Part shown: one piece after another, positions 41,690 to 50,450 of the stretch | Layout: every line of letters begins with the position of its first letter | Numbering within the stretch: the stretch's first letter is position 1 | Assembly (NCBI RefSeq): GCF_003315795.1 | Contig: NZ_QMEY01000030.1 | Coordinates: 37,615-101,614 of the forward strand | Source of the DNA: Spongiactinospora rosea | GTDB taxonomy: Bacteria; Actinomycetota; Actinomycetes; Streptosporangiales; Streptosporangiaceae | Length of the DNA: 64,000 bases | Reading direction: 5' to 3' | Notes under the pieces: model-generated | Database searches by the model: none | Told to the model about the DNA's origin: nothing | The model's input: only the letters and a program-made list of their open reading frames with translations | Made by a program: the position numbers and the translations under genes

Positions 41690-43959
41690 CACTGCTGGGT
41701 TCGGCGCTGCACCGCCCCGATTCGGCCGCCAAAGCCGATGGAACCGCCCGCTATACCGAGGACTTCCAGCCCGATGGCCTGCTGCACTGCGCGGTGGTGC
41801 GATCGCCGCTCGCGTCGGCGCGCATTCTGGGCGTCGATACCGCTCGGGCGGCGGACGTCCCCGGAGTGGTGCGGATCCTGACCGCCGCGGACCTCCCGGA
41901 CCGGCGGTGGGGAACGGTGATACGTGATCAGCCCGTGCTGGCCCGTGACGTCGTACGGTTCGCGGGCGAGCCGATCGCACTGATCGCGGCCGAGAGCAAG
42001 GCGGCGGCGAACCAGGCGGCGGAGCTGGTCGAGTTGCGCCTCGACCCGCTGCCGGCCTCGGTGACGATGGCCGACGCGCTGCGCGAGGACGCTTGGCCGG
42101 TACACGAGGGGCAGCCGAACCGCCGAGAGGCGGCGCGGATCCGCCGGGGCGACGTGGACGCGTGCATGCCGGACGCGCCTTTCGTGGTGACCACCCGCAT
42201 CGAGTCGCATCGCGTGCACCAGGGCTATATCGAGCCGCGGGCCACCCTCGCCGAACCGGACGGCGCGGGCGGGATCGCGGTGACCACCGCCTCGCAGGCG
42301 CCCTTCGTGGTCCGTCAGGGACTCGCGGCGCTGCTGGATCTGCCGATGTCGAAGATCTCCGTACGGGTGCCGGCGCTCGGCGGCGGATTCGGCGGAAAAC
42401 TCCATCTCGGACTCGCCCCCCTGGCGGCGGTGACATGCCTGGCCACCGGCCGGCCGGTGCGGGTGGTCTGCTCCCGCGCGGAGGACATGCGGGCCGGCAA
42501 TCCGCGGGAGAACTCGATCGTGGAGCTGACCAGCGCCGTCGACCGTTCGGGCCGGATCCTCGCGCGCCGCGCGGTGGTCTATCTCGACTCCGGCGCCTAT
42601 GCCTTCGACACCCCGATGATCGCCTCGATCGCCGCGCTCATGGGCACCGGGCCCTACCGGGTGGACGCGATCGACCTGGCGGCCGTTCCGGTGGCCACGA
42701 ACACCTGCCCCACCGGGTCCTTTCGCGGCCCTTCCGGGCCGCAGATGGTATACGCCGTCGAGACGCACATGAACGAGATCGCCGCCGCCGCCGGGCTCAG
42801 CCCGATGGAGATCCGACGGCGCAACCTGCTGCGTTCCGGCGATCGCGGACCGTCCGGAGAGCTGCTGCCCGACGTCACCATGGGCGAGTGCCTGGAGCTC
42901 GCCGCGCGGCGGCTGGAGGAGTGGCGCCGCGACGAGCCGGCCGCCGGCCGCGGACGCCGCCGTGGCTACGGCCTCGCGTGCGCGTGGTGGCTGACCTCGG
43001 GCGCCCCCGCCGGCGCGACGGTGAGCATGAACGAGGACGGCACCGCGACCGTGACCACAGGAGGAACGGAGATCGGCACCGGTGCCGTCGTCGTCGGAGT
43101 CGCCGCCCTCGTCGCGGACGCACTCGGCCTGCCTCTCGAACGGGTCACCGTACGCTCGGGCAGCACCGATGTGGGCCCCTACGACTCCGGCTCGAAGGGC
43201 AGCCGCACCCTCTTCGGCGTCGGCAACGCGGCGCTCATGGCGGCGGAGGAGGTCGCCGGGCAGTTGCGCGATGAGGCGGCCGAGCAGCTCGAAGCCGCAC
43301 CAGAGGATCTTGTGCTCGCCGATGGGCGGGTCAGCGTCCGCGGCCTGCCACAGGCGTCGGTGGCACTCGCCGACCTGGTGGTGGGCGCGATCAACCGGAC
43401 CGGCCCGGTCGTCGGCACCGGGCGGTTCCGCGGTGCGCCCATCCCGCTGGAGGGCTCGATCCTCGACGGCATGCGCTTCGACGCGTTCAACGAGGCCACC
43501 TTTCACTGCCATGCCGCCGAGATCGAGCTCGATCCGGAGACCGGCCGTATCGAGGTGCTGCGTTACCTGGCAGTGCACGAGATCGGGACGGTGCTCAATC
43601 CCGACGGTGCCCGTGGGCAGGTGGAGGGAGGGGTCGTGCAGGGTCTGGGTTACGCGCTGAGCGAGGTGCTCGACGTCGGCGCGGACGGTACCGTCCGCAA
43701 TGCCGACCTCGTCGACTACCGGCTGCCCACCATCGCCGACATTCCCCGGCAGATCGAAACCGTTTTCGTCGCGGGGCATCCGGGACCAAGCGGCCCGCAC
43801 GGCGCGAAGGGCATCGGCGAGGCACCGGTCATCATTCCGGCCGCCGCGATCGGTGCCGCGCTTCGCGACATCCTGGGGGATCAGCCGCGCGGGTTGCCCT
43901 TCGACCCGATCCGGGTCGCCGCGTTCCTCGACGGCGTCGACGAGACGCGGCAGCCATGA
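41686..43959 (+). CDS. Molybdenum hydroxylase, large molybdopterin subunit
   Basis: A 757-residue xanthine-oxidase-family catalytic subunit. The molybdopterin loops are visible: ALGGGFGGKLHLGLAPLAA, TGSFRGPSGPQMVYAVE, GTEIGTG and the catalytic glutamate in GAKGIGEAPVIIP. The loop where CO dehydrogenase has AYRCSFR lacks the cysteine, so this is a general hydroxylase of heterocycles or aldehydes. It most likely adds a hydroxyl/oxo group from water next to a ring nitrogen of the pathway substrate (inference). Overlaps the small subunit gene by four bases. Confidence 0.94.
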   Translation: MTLLGSALHRPDSAAKADGTARYTEDFQPDGLLHCAVVRSPLASARILGVDTARAADVPGVVRILTAADLPDRRWGTVIRDQPVLARDVVRFAGEPIALIAAESKAAANQAAELVELRLDPLPASVTMADALREDAWPVHEGQPNRREAARIRRGDVDACMPDAPFVVTTRIESHRVHQGYIEPRATLAEPDGAGGIAVTTASQAPFVVRQGLAALLDLPMSKISVRVPALGGGFGGKLHLGLAPLAAVTCLATGRPVRVVCSRAEDMRAGNPRENSIVELTSAVDRSGRILARRAVVYLDSGAYAFDTPMIASIAALMGTGPYRVDAIDLAAVPVATNTCPTGSFRGPSGPQMVYAVETHMNEIAAAAGLSPMEIRRRNLLRSGDRGPSGELLPDVTMGECLELAARRLEEWRRDEPAAGRGRRRGYGLACAWWLTSGAPAGATVSMNEDGTATVTTGGTEIGTGAVVVGVAALVADALGLPLERVTVRSGSTDVGPYDSGSKGSRTLFGVGNAALMAAEEVAGQLRDEAAEQLEAAPEDLVLADGRVSVRGLPQASVALADLVVGAINRTGPVVGTGRFRGAPIPLEGSILDGMRFDAFNEATFHCHAAEIELDPETGRIEVLRYLAVHEIGTVLNPDGARGQVEGGVVQGLGYALSEVLDVGADGTVRNADLVDYRLPTIADIPRQIETVFVAGHPGPSGPHGAKGIGEAPVIIPAAAIGAALRDILGDQPRGLPFDPIRVAAFLDGVDETRQP

Positions 43960-44891
43960 CGCTGCTGGGCACTTTGCTCGCCGGTGAACCCCGCGCGCTG
44001 GCGCGCGCGATCTCCCTCGTCGAGCGCGGAGGCCCGGCCGGAGAGAAGCTGGTCGTCCAGGCGAGTGCGCACGCCGGCACGGCCGCGATCACCGGCATCA
44101 CCGGCCCGCCAGGAGTCGGCAAGTCGACGCTGGTCGGCGCGCTCGTGCGTGAACTTCGGACACGTGACGACCGGGTCGCCGTGCTGTCGGTCGATCCCAC
44201 GTCCCCTTTCACCGGCGGCGCTCTGCTGGGTGACCGGATTCGCCTGGCCGACCACTTCCTCGACGAGGCGGTGTTCATCCGTTCACTGGCCAGCCGCGGC
44301 TCCCTCGGCGGCCTGGCGGCGGCGGTCCGCCCGGCGGCGCTGCTGGCCGATGCCGCCGGCTACTCGCACGTGCTGATCGAGACCGTCGGGATCGGACAGG
44401 CCGAGGTGGACATCGCCGGGCAGGCGGATACCACCGTGGTCGTCCTCATGCCCGGCGCCGGCGACACGCTCCAGGCGATCAAAGCCGGACTGATGGAGAT
44501 CCCGGACGTCCTCGTGGTCAACAAGGCCGACCACCCGCGGGCGGACGACCTGGTCAGGGAGCTCAGGCGCACGGCGAGGTTCCGCGCGCGGAATGCGCCG
44601 ATCGTGAAGACCAACGCCCTGACCGGCGACGGGGTCGCCGAGCTGGCCGATGTCATCGCCGGGCATCGGAGCCGAGAGCACGGCCGGCGAACTGCGGGCC
44701 GGCAGACCGCGGCCCAACGCGAGATCGTCCGCCTCGCGATGGACGGGCTGCGGGTACGCATCGAGCGGCTGCTGCACGGCGGCGACGAAGGCCGTGCGGC
44801 GCTCGAAGCGGTCGCCGCCGGGCACCGTACGCCCGAGAGCACCGCACGATGGTTGATCGCGGAACTGACTGGGGAAGGTGGCAATCGTTGA
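43956..44891 (+). CDS. meaB: MeaB/ArgK-type GTPase, chaperone of a B12-dependent mutase
   Basis: A 311-residue G3E-family GTPase: Walker A GPPGVGKSTLV (~50), VDPTSPFTGGALLGDR, SRGSLGGLAA, ETVGIGQAEVDIAGQADT, VNKAD. MeaB protects and reloads adenosylcobalamin-dependent acyl-CoA mutases, here almost surely the mutase encoded at 53176-55244 in the same operon. The gene lies nine genes away from its client, an unusual spacing. Overlaps the large Mo-hydroxylase gene by four bases. Confidence 0.94.
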   Translation: MTLLGTLLAGEPRALARAISLVERGGPAGEKLVVQASAHAGTAAITGITGPPGVGKSTLVGALVRELRTRDDRVAVLSVDPTSPFTGGALLGDRIRLADHFLDEAVFIRSLASRGSLGGLAAAVRPAALLADAAGYSHVLIETVGIGQAEVDIAGQADTTVVVLMPGAGDTLQAIKAGLMEIPDVLVVNKADHPRADDLVRELRRTARFRARNAPIVKTNALTGDGVAELADVIAGHRSREHGRRTAGRQTAAQREIVRLAMDGLRVRIERLLHGGDEGRAALEAVAAGHRTPESTARWLIAELTGEGGNR

Positions 44892-47044
44892 CTCCGGAGA
44901 GCCATGAGGCATCGGCGGGCACGCGTAAGCGGTACCGCATCGGCTTCGACATCGGCGGCACGTTCACCGACTTCGCGCTGCACGACAGCCAGACCGGTGA
45001 ACTGCATGTCTGGAAGCGGCTGTCCACGAACACGGACCCGTCGGTCGGCGCCCTGGCGGGGATCGATGACCTGCTCGGGCTGGTCGGCGGCTCGATGGAC
45101 GAGGTCGGCCAGGTCGTGCACGGGACGACGATCGGGGCGAACATCGTGATCGAGCGCAAGGGCGCCGTGACGGCGCTGCTGGTCACGGACGGGTTCCGCG
45201 ATCTGCTGATCATGCAGCGGCCGGCCCGATACAGCACCTACGACCTGTGGTTCGACAAGCATGAACCGCTCATTCCACGACATCATGTGGTGCCGGTCCG
45301 CGAGCGCATGGCCTATGACGGGACCGTCGTCCGCGAGCTCGACGAGACCGATCTGCGAAGCTCGCTGGAGGAGCTGCGCGCCGCCGGCATCGAAGCGGTC
45401 GCGGTCTCCCTGCTGCATTCCTACGCGGCCAACGATCACGAGACGCGGGTCGGCAAGCTCGTCTCGGAACTGCTCCCCGAGGCATCGACGTCGCTCTCGC
45501 ACGAGGTGGCGCCGATCACCGGCGAGTACGAGCGCACCAGCACGACAGTGGTCAACGCCTATATCCAGCCCGCGTTCCGGCGCTATCTCGATTCCTTGGA
45601 GCGCGCGCTGGCCGAGCGCGGCTTCACCGGCCAGGTCTTCATCAACCAGGGCAACGGCGGCCTGACGACGCCGGCCGAGGTCGTCCACCTGCCGATCCGG
45701 GCCCTTGAGTCGGGCCCGGCGGCGGGGGTGTCGATGGCCGCGTGGATCGGGCGGGCGCACGGGCGCGGTGACCTCGTCGCCTTCGACATGGGCGGGACCA
45801 CCGCCAAGGCATGTCTCATCGAGGATGGCGAGCCGAAGATGGAACGCGTCTTCGATGTGGATCAGACCTTGATGCGCGTGGGCACCGGACTCCCCGTGGT
45901 GACCCCGTCGGTCGACCTCATCGAGATCGGCGCCGGCGGCGGCAGCATCGCCCGGGTCGGGCTGGGGATCATCGAGGTAGGGCCGGAAAGCGCGGGCGCC
46001 GAGCCCGGCCCGATCTGCTACGGGCGGGGCGGAACACGGCCGACCGTGACCGACGCCAACGTCGTGCTCGGATACCTGAACCCGGACTTCTTTCTCGGCG
46101 GCCGGATGAGCCTGGACGTCGATGGTGCTCGCGAGGCGATCGCCGCCCAGGTCGGAGCACCGCTCGGTCTCGACGCGGGGGAAGCCGCGTGGGGCGTTCA
46201 CGAGGCGGTCACCGCGAACATGGAGCACGCCATCCGCGCCGTGTCGATCGAGCGGGGCCGTGACCCCCGGGATCTGACGCTCGTGGCCTTGGGCGGCGCG
46301 GGCCCGACCCACGCCGCGCGGCTGGCTCGCAACCTCGGCATCGGTGAGGTGATCTTCCCTGCGGCGGCCGGCATCGCCTCCGCCGTCGGTCTCCTGCAGG
46401 CCGCGCCCCGGGTGGACCTGATCCGCACCTTCGTGTCGCCTGTGGACGAGCCGGGGATGGTCCGGCTGGGGTCCGAACTGGCCGAGCTGGACGCCGCCGT
46501 GAACCAGCTTCTGGACAACGTGACCCCCGGGGCGGAACGGTCCATCACGTACCGGGCGGACATGCAGTACGCGGGCCAAGGTCACGTCGTCGAGGTCGAG
46601 ATTCCGCGTTGCCCCGCCGGCGAACTGGCCGGCGCCCTGCGGGAGCGCTTCGACACGGACTACGCCGCGATGTACGGCTATCGCTATCCGGACGCGCAGG
46701 CACAGATCACGTCCATCACGGTCGCCGGCAGCGCCGCACCCGCCGCTTTCGAGCTTCCGCCCAACGCCGCGACCGGGGCCAGGGCCAGGGACGAGAGCCG
46801 CCGCGTGTACTTTCCCGAGCTGTCCGGCTATGTGCGATGCGCGGTGCACCGGCGAGATGACCTGCCCACCGGCACACAGGTCGAAGGCCCCGCGGTCATC
46901 GAGGACGGCCAGTGCGCGATTCTGCTGCTGCCCGGTGACACGGCCACCGTCGACGGTCACCGCAACGTACTCGCCCGCATCGGTAGAAACTCCGACCCCG
47001 CGGCGGGCGACCTGACCACGGGCACCACAACAGGAAGAGACTGA
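44888..47044 (+). CDS. hyuA: Hydantoinase/oxoprolinase/lactamase-type subunit A (HyuA)
   Basis: A 718-residue ATP-binding subunit of the hydantoinase A/5-oxoprolinase family: RIGFDIGGTFTDFAL near the N-terminus, HGTTIGANIVIERKGA, DMGGTTAKACLI (phosphate loops of the actin-like fold) and GAGGGSIARV. With HyuB it opens cyclic amides using ATP (N-methylhydantoin, 5-oxoproline, caprolactam and N-methylpyrrolidone in known relatives). The TTG at 44888 overlaps the meaB stop and has GGAAGG upstream; ATG 44849 would reach back into meaB. Confidence 0.93.
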   Translation: MTPESHEASAGTRKRYRIGFDIGGTFTDFALHDSQTGELHVWKRLSTNTDPSVGALAGIDDLLGLVGGSMDEVGQVVHGTTIGANIVIERKGAVTALLVTDGFRDLLIMQRPARYSTYDLWFDKHEPLIPRHHVVPVRERMAYDGTVVRELDETDLRSSLEELRAAGIEAVAVSLLHSYAANDHETRVGKLVSELLPEASTSLSHEVAPITGEYERTSTTVVNAYIQPAFRRYLDSLERALAERGFTGQVFINQGNGGLTTPAEVVHLPIRALESGPAAGVSMAAWIGRAHGRGDLVAFDMGGTTAKACLIEDGEPKMERVFDVDQTLMRVGTGLPVVTPSVDLIEIGAGGGSIARVGLGIIEVGPESAGAEPGPICYGRGGTRPTVTDANVVLGYLNPDFFLGGRMSLDVDGAREAIAAQVGAPLGLDAGEAAWGVHEAVTANMEHAIRAVSIERGRDPRDLTLVALGGAGPTHAARLARNLGIGEVIFPAAAGIASAVGLLQAAPRVDLIRTFVSPVDEPGMVRLGSELAELDAAVNQLLDNVTPGAERSITYRADMQYAGQGHVVEVEIPRCPAGELAGALRERFDTDYAAMYGYRYPDAQAQITSITVAGSAAPAAFELPPNAATGARARDESRRVYFPELSGYVRCAVHRRDDLPTGTQVEGPAVIEDGQCAILLLPGDTATVDGHRNVLARIGRNSDPAAGDLTTGTTTGRD

Positions 47045-47045
47045 C

Positions 47046-48773
47046 ATGGACCCGCTCACGCTCGGTGTGATGTGGCGCGGCATGGTCGCACTGACCAATG
47101 ACGCCGGTACCGTGCTGCGCCGGACAGCGTACTCGGAGGCGGTCCGCGAAGGCCGCGACTTCTCGGTCGGCCTGTTCGACCGGCACGAACGGATGATCGT
47201 CCAGGGAGACTTCAGCCCCGGGCACCTCGGGTCCATGCCATCCGCCGTCACGAACTTCCTGCGGTACTACGACGCCGAGGAGCTGCGCCCCGGCGACTGT
47301 CTCATCTTGAACGATCCCTGGATGGGCTCCGGGCATCTACCTGACTTCTTCATGCTCAGCCCCTGTTTCGTCGATGGCACGATCGCCGGCTACGCCGTCA
47401 ACTGCACGCACATGATCGACGTCGGCGGTGCCGCGCCCGGATCGCAGCAGGTCGAGGGGATCAACGATCAGTTTCAGGAGGGGTTGCGCCTGTGGCCGAC
47501 CCGGGTGTGGAGTGAGGGACAGCCGAACAAGGAGATCCTGCGCATCATCGAAGCGAACGTCCGGGTTCCGGACAAGCTGCTCGGTGACCTCATGGCGATG
47601 CGCAACTGCAACCGGATCGTGGAGCAGCGGCTCGCGCACTTGATCGGCAAGTACGGGATGGATCGCTACGACGAGGCCTGCGCGGAGATCCTCGACCGGT
47701 CGGAGGAGGCGATGCGGGCCGCGATCAGCGAGATGCCCGACGGCACCTACCACGCGGTCGACTATTTCGACGACTACGGTCCGGGGACCGAGCCGCTGCG
47801 GATCGAGGTCACCGTCACCGTGGACGGGAGTTCGGTGACCATCGACTTCACCGGGTCGAGCCCGCAGACCCGGTCAGGGATCAACGCGGTGCTCACGTAT
47901 GTCCGCGCGTTCTGCTACTACACCGTCAAATGCATCACCAGCGGTGGGACCATACCGCAGAACGGCGGCTGCCTGCGGCCGATCAACTTCGTGGCCGAAC
48001 CCGGATCGGTGGTGAACGCTCAGCCGCCGGCCGGCTCCGGGGCACGAGCGATCATGCAGCAACGCTTCGTCGACGTACTGATGCAGGCGTTCTCCGAGGT
48101 GTTGCCCGACCGGGTCATCGCGCCCAGTTCGCACTGGGCCAACCCCAATCTCGGCGGCTTCGACCCGAGAACCGGGCGCCGCTTCGTGCACTACGACATC
48201 ATCATCGGGGGTTTCGGCGGCCGGCCGGACTCCGACGGCATGGAGGCCGCCCCCAGCGCGTTCAACATCGACGCCATTCCGGTGGAGGTCAACGAGAACT
48301 CCTACCCGGTGCGCGTCGAGCGGCTGGAGCTGATCCCCGACTCGGCGGGAGCCGGCCGCAACCGCGGCGGCCACGGCGTTCGCAAGGACGTCACGGTACT
48401 CGGCGAGAGCATGACGTTCTCGAACCTCACCGACCGGCAGCGATTCGCGCCGCCCGGAATCCTGGGCGGCGAAGCCGGCGCCGTCGGGCGGACGGTCCTC
48501 AACGCCGACGGCGCGGATCCTGTTGTGCTGGGTTCGAAGGGCACCTACCAGCTCGGCCATGGCGATGTCGTCACCACCTGGCTGTCCGGCGGCGGCGGAT
48601 ACGGTCACCCGTTCGACCGGGAGGTCGAGCGGGTCTCCGCCGATGTGGTCGCCGGTCTGCTGAGTGTGCGGAAGGCGGCGACGTCGTACGGTGTGGTCCT
48701 TGACAGCGCCGGTGTCGTCGACCCGGCCGCCACGCGGGATCTGCGCGCCGCGCGGCGGAGGGCGGAGCGATGA
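47046..48773 (+). CDS. hyuB: Hydantoinase/oxoprolinase/lactamase-type subunit B (HyuB)
   Basis: A 575-residue catalytic subunit of the hydantoinase B family: MWRGMVALTNDAGTVLRRTA, QGDFSPGHLGSMP, ILNDPWMGSGHLPDF, GINAVLTYVRAF and the glycine-rich end GGGGYGHPFDRE. Forms a complex with HyuA encoded one base upstream of the spacer. Relatives hydrolyse cyclic imides and lactams, so ring opening of the hydroxylated heterocycle is the expected role. Confidence 0.94.
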   Translation: MDPLTLGVMWRGMVALTNDAGTVLRRTAYSEAVREGRDFSVGLFDRHERMIVQGDFSPGHLGSMPSAVTNFLRYYDAEELRPGDCLILNDPWMGSGHLPDFFMLSPCFVDGTIAGYAVNCTHMIDVGGAAPGSQQVEGINDQFQEGLRLWPTRVWSEGQPNKEILRIIEANVRVPDKLLGDLMAMRNCNRIVEQRLAHLIGKYGMDRYDEACAEILDRSEEAMRAAISEMPDGTYHAVDYFDDYGPGTEPLRIEVTVTVDGSSVTIDFTGSSPQTRSGINAVLTYVRAFCYYTVKCITSGGTIPQNGGCLRPINFVAEPGSVVNAQPPAGSGARAIMQQRFVDVLMQAFSEVLPDRVIAPSSHWANPNLGGFDPRTGRRFVHYDIIIGGFGGRPDSDGMEAAPSAFNIDAIPVEVNENSYPVRVERLELIPDSAGAGRNRGGHGVRKDVTVLGESMTFSNLTDRQRFAPPGILGGEAGAVGRTVLNADGADPVVLGSKGTYQLGHGDVVTTWLSGGGGYGHPFDREVERVSADVVAGLLSVRKAATSYGVVLDSAGVVDPAATRDLRAARRRAER

Positions 48774-50176
48774 GCGGGCGCGATCAGATCGAGTTCTCCT
48801 TCAACGGCAAGAAGATCGAGGCCGCGCCGGGGCAGTCGGTGGCCGGGGCGTTGCTGGCCGGCGGCCAGGTGGAACTGAGCCGCAGCGCCAAGTACCGCCG
48901 CGCCCGCGGTGTCTACTGCGCGCACGGTCACTGCCCCAACTGTCTGGTGCGTGTGGACGGTGTGCCGCATGTCCGCTCCTGCCTCGTCCCCGCGCGGCCG
49001 GGCATGCTGGTGGCGACCGAGGGGGCCACGGGCCGGCGTTTCGACGTCTATCGCTCGATCGGCGCCTTCGGGCGGTTCTTCCCCGTGGGCTTCCAGTACC
49101 GCTGGTTCAAGCGGCAGAACCTGGCCTGGCGGTTGTGGGAGGGCCGGCTGCGCGAGCTGGCCGCCGAGACCGAGATTCCGGCTTCCTTCGAAATCCCCGC
49201 GGCTGAGCGCCTTCGCGCCGATCTGCTCGTGGTCGGCGCCGGCCCCGCGGGCCTCGGTGCCGCCGCCACGGCGGCCAAGGCCGGGCTCCACGTGGTTCTG
49301 GCCGGACGGCGGGCCCGCCTCGGCGGCTCCGCCGCGCCCGCGGTGTCCGACGGCGCCGCGAGCGCGGAGTTGCGCCAGGCCATCGACCTGGTGCGCACCG
49401 CCACCAACGTGACGGTGATCGCGCCGGGGACGGTGGTCGCCGGGTTCGGTGATCAGTACCTGGTCGACCGGGGCGACCGGGTCGTCGAAGTGACCGCCGC
49501 CGCGAGCGTGCTGGCGACCGGCGCGTACGAGCGAGCCGTGGTCTTCGCCGGCAACGATCGGCCGGGCGTCCTGCTGACCAGTGGCCTGCACCGGCTCGTG
49601 CTGGAGGATCGGGTGCTCACCGGCGCCCAGGCCGTGCTGGTGACGGAGAACGACACCGCGTACCGCCTGGCCGGCGATCTCCATCGGGCCGGGCTCGGCG
49701 TGCGGGCCATCGTGGACAGCCGCCCGGACGGACCTGGACCGGTCGCGGATCCGCCGCCGGACATCGAAGTGCTGACCGGGGCGCGGGTCACCCGCGTGCG
49801 CGGCAGGCGCCGGATCACCGGCGTGGTGGTGGAAACCGCCGGTGGCCGGCGAACGATCAGGTGCGACGTGGTCGGGATGAGCGGTGGCTGGCAGCGAGCC
49901 GACGAACTGCGTTACAGCGCGACCAGCAGCGGCGACGCGGTGGTGGACGGACAGCGCGCGACCCGTATCGACCCCGCCGGATGGGAGCACGCCCCGCTGC
50001 CGGTGTTGCAGGGGGTCGGCGCGGTGACCGGGACGACGGATCCCGGCACGGCCTTCGCCGAGGGCGCGGTGGCGGGAGCGTGGGCCGCGGCGCGCGTCGC
50101 GGGAGGAACGGAGCTGATCGCCGGCGCGCTGGCCGCCCTGCGCGGCGGCGACGTCCTGGGAGGAAGTCATGGCTGA
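48770..50176 (+). CDS. Amine/imino-acid dehydrogenase alpha subunit ([2Fe-2S] plus FAD/NAD domains, SoxA/OoxA-like)
   Basis: A 468-residue fusion of an N-terminal Fer2_4 [2Fe-2S] domain (cysteines in VYCAHGHCPNCLVRV and RSCLVP) with a pyridine-nucleotide-disulfide-type FAD domain (LLVVGAGPAGLGAAATAAKA, then VLATGAYERAVVFAGNDRPG). This plan occurs in the alpha subunit of heterotetrameric sarcosine oxidase, opine oxidase and hydroxyproline dehydrogenase, and across HcnA-HcnB. Together with the next two genes it should form one oxidising complex. Overlaps hyuB by four bases. Confidence 0.92.
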   Translation: MSGRDQIEFSFNGKKIEAAPGQSVAGALLAGGQVELSRSAKYRRARGVYCAHGHCPNCLVRVDGVPHVRSCLVPARPGMLVATEGATGRRFDVYRSIGAFGRFFPVGFQYRWFKRQNLAWRLWEGRLRELAAETEIPASFEIPAAERLRADLLVVGAGPAGLGAAATAAKAGLHVVLAGRRARLGGSAAPAVSDGAASAELRQAIDLVRTATNVTVIAPGTVVAGFGDQYLVDRGDRVVEVTAAASVLATGAYERAVVFAGNDRPGVLLTSGLHRLVLEDRVLTGAQAVLVTENDTAYRLAGDLHRAGLGVRAIVDSRPDGPGPVADPPPDIEVLTGARVTRVRGRRRITGVVVETAGGRRTIRCDVVGMSGGWQRADELRYSATSSGDAVVDGQRATRIDPAGWEHAPLPVLQGVGAVTGTTDPGTAFAEGAVAGAWAAARVAGGTELIAGALAALRGGDVLGGSHG

Positions 50177-50450
50177 CAAGATCATGCTCTGCCTGTGCCT
50201 GGACATCACCGAGCACGACCTCGACCGCGCGATCGAGGAAGGCTTCACCGACGCCGAGACGTTCAAGCGCTACACGGCCGGCTTCATGGGGCCCTGTCAG
50301 GGAAAGTCGTGCATGGACACGATTCTCGAACGGCTTGCGCACAAGACGGGCGTCGATCCGGAGTCGCTGCGTCGCCCGACGCTGCGCCCGCCGGCGCACC
50401 CGGTCCGGCTGGGGCTGGTGGCGGGGCTGGGAGGCTCGGATGCCTCGTAG
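50169..50450 (+). CDS. BFD-like [2Fe-2S] subunit of the dehydrogenase complex
   Basis: A 93-residue protein with the BFD-like cysteine pattern CLCLDIT ... KRYTAGFMGPCQGKSC, which binds one [2Fe-2S] cluster. In opine oxidase and D-hydroxyproline dehydrogenase systems this domain is fused to the alpha subunit; here it is a separate small gene overlapping both neighbours (8 bases with the alpha gene, 11 with the beta gene). Confidence 0.92.
   Translation: MADKIMLCLCLDITEHDLDRAIEEGFTDAETFKRYTAGFMGPCQGKSCMDTILERLAHKTGVDPESLRRPTLRPPAHPVRLGLVAGLGGSDAS

Noticed and set aside
41213..43959. Carbon monoxide dehydrogenase
   Set aside because: The subunits are of the CoxS/CoxL family, but the large subunit lacks the AYRCSFR cysteine loop and the neighbours are catabolic enzymes, so a general molybdenum hydroxylase is the safer call.
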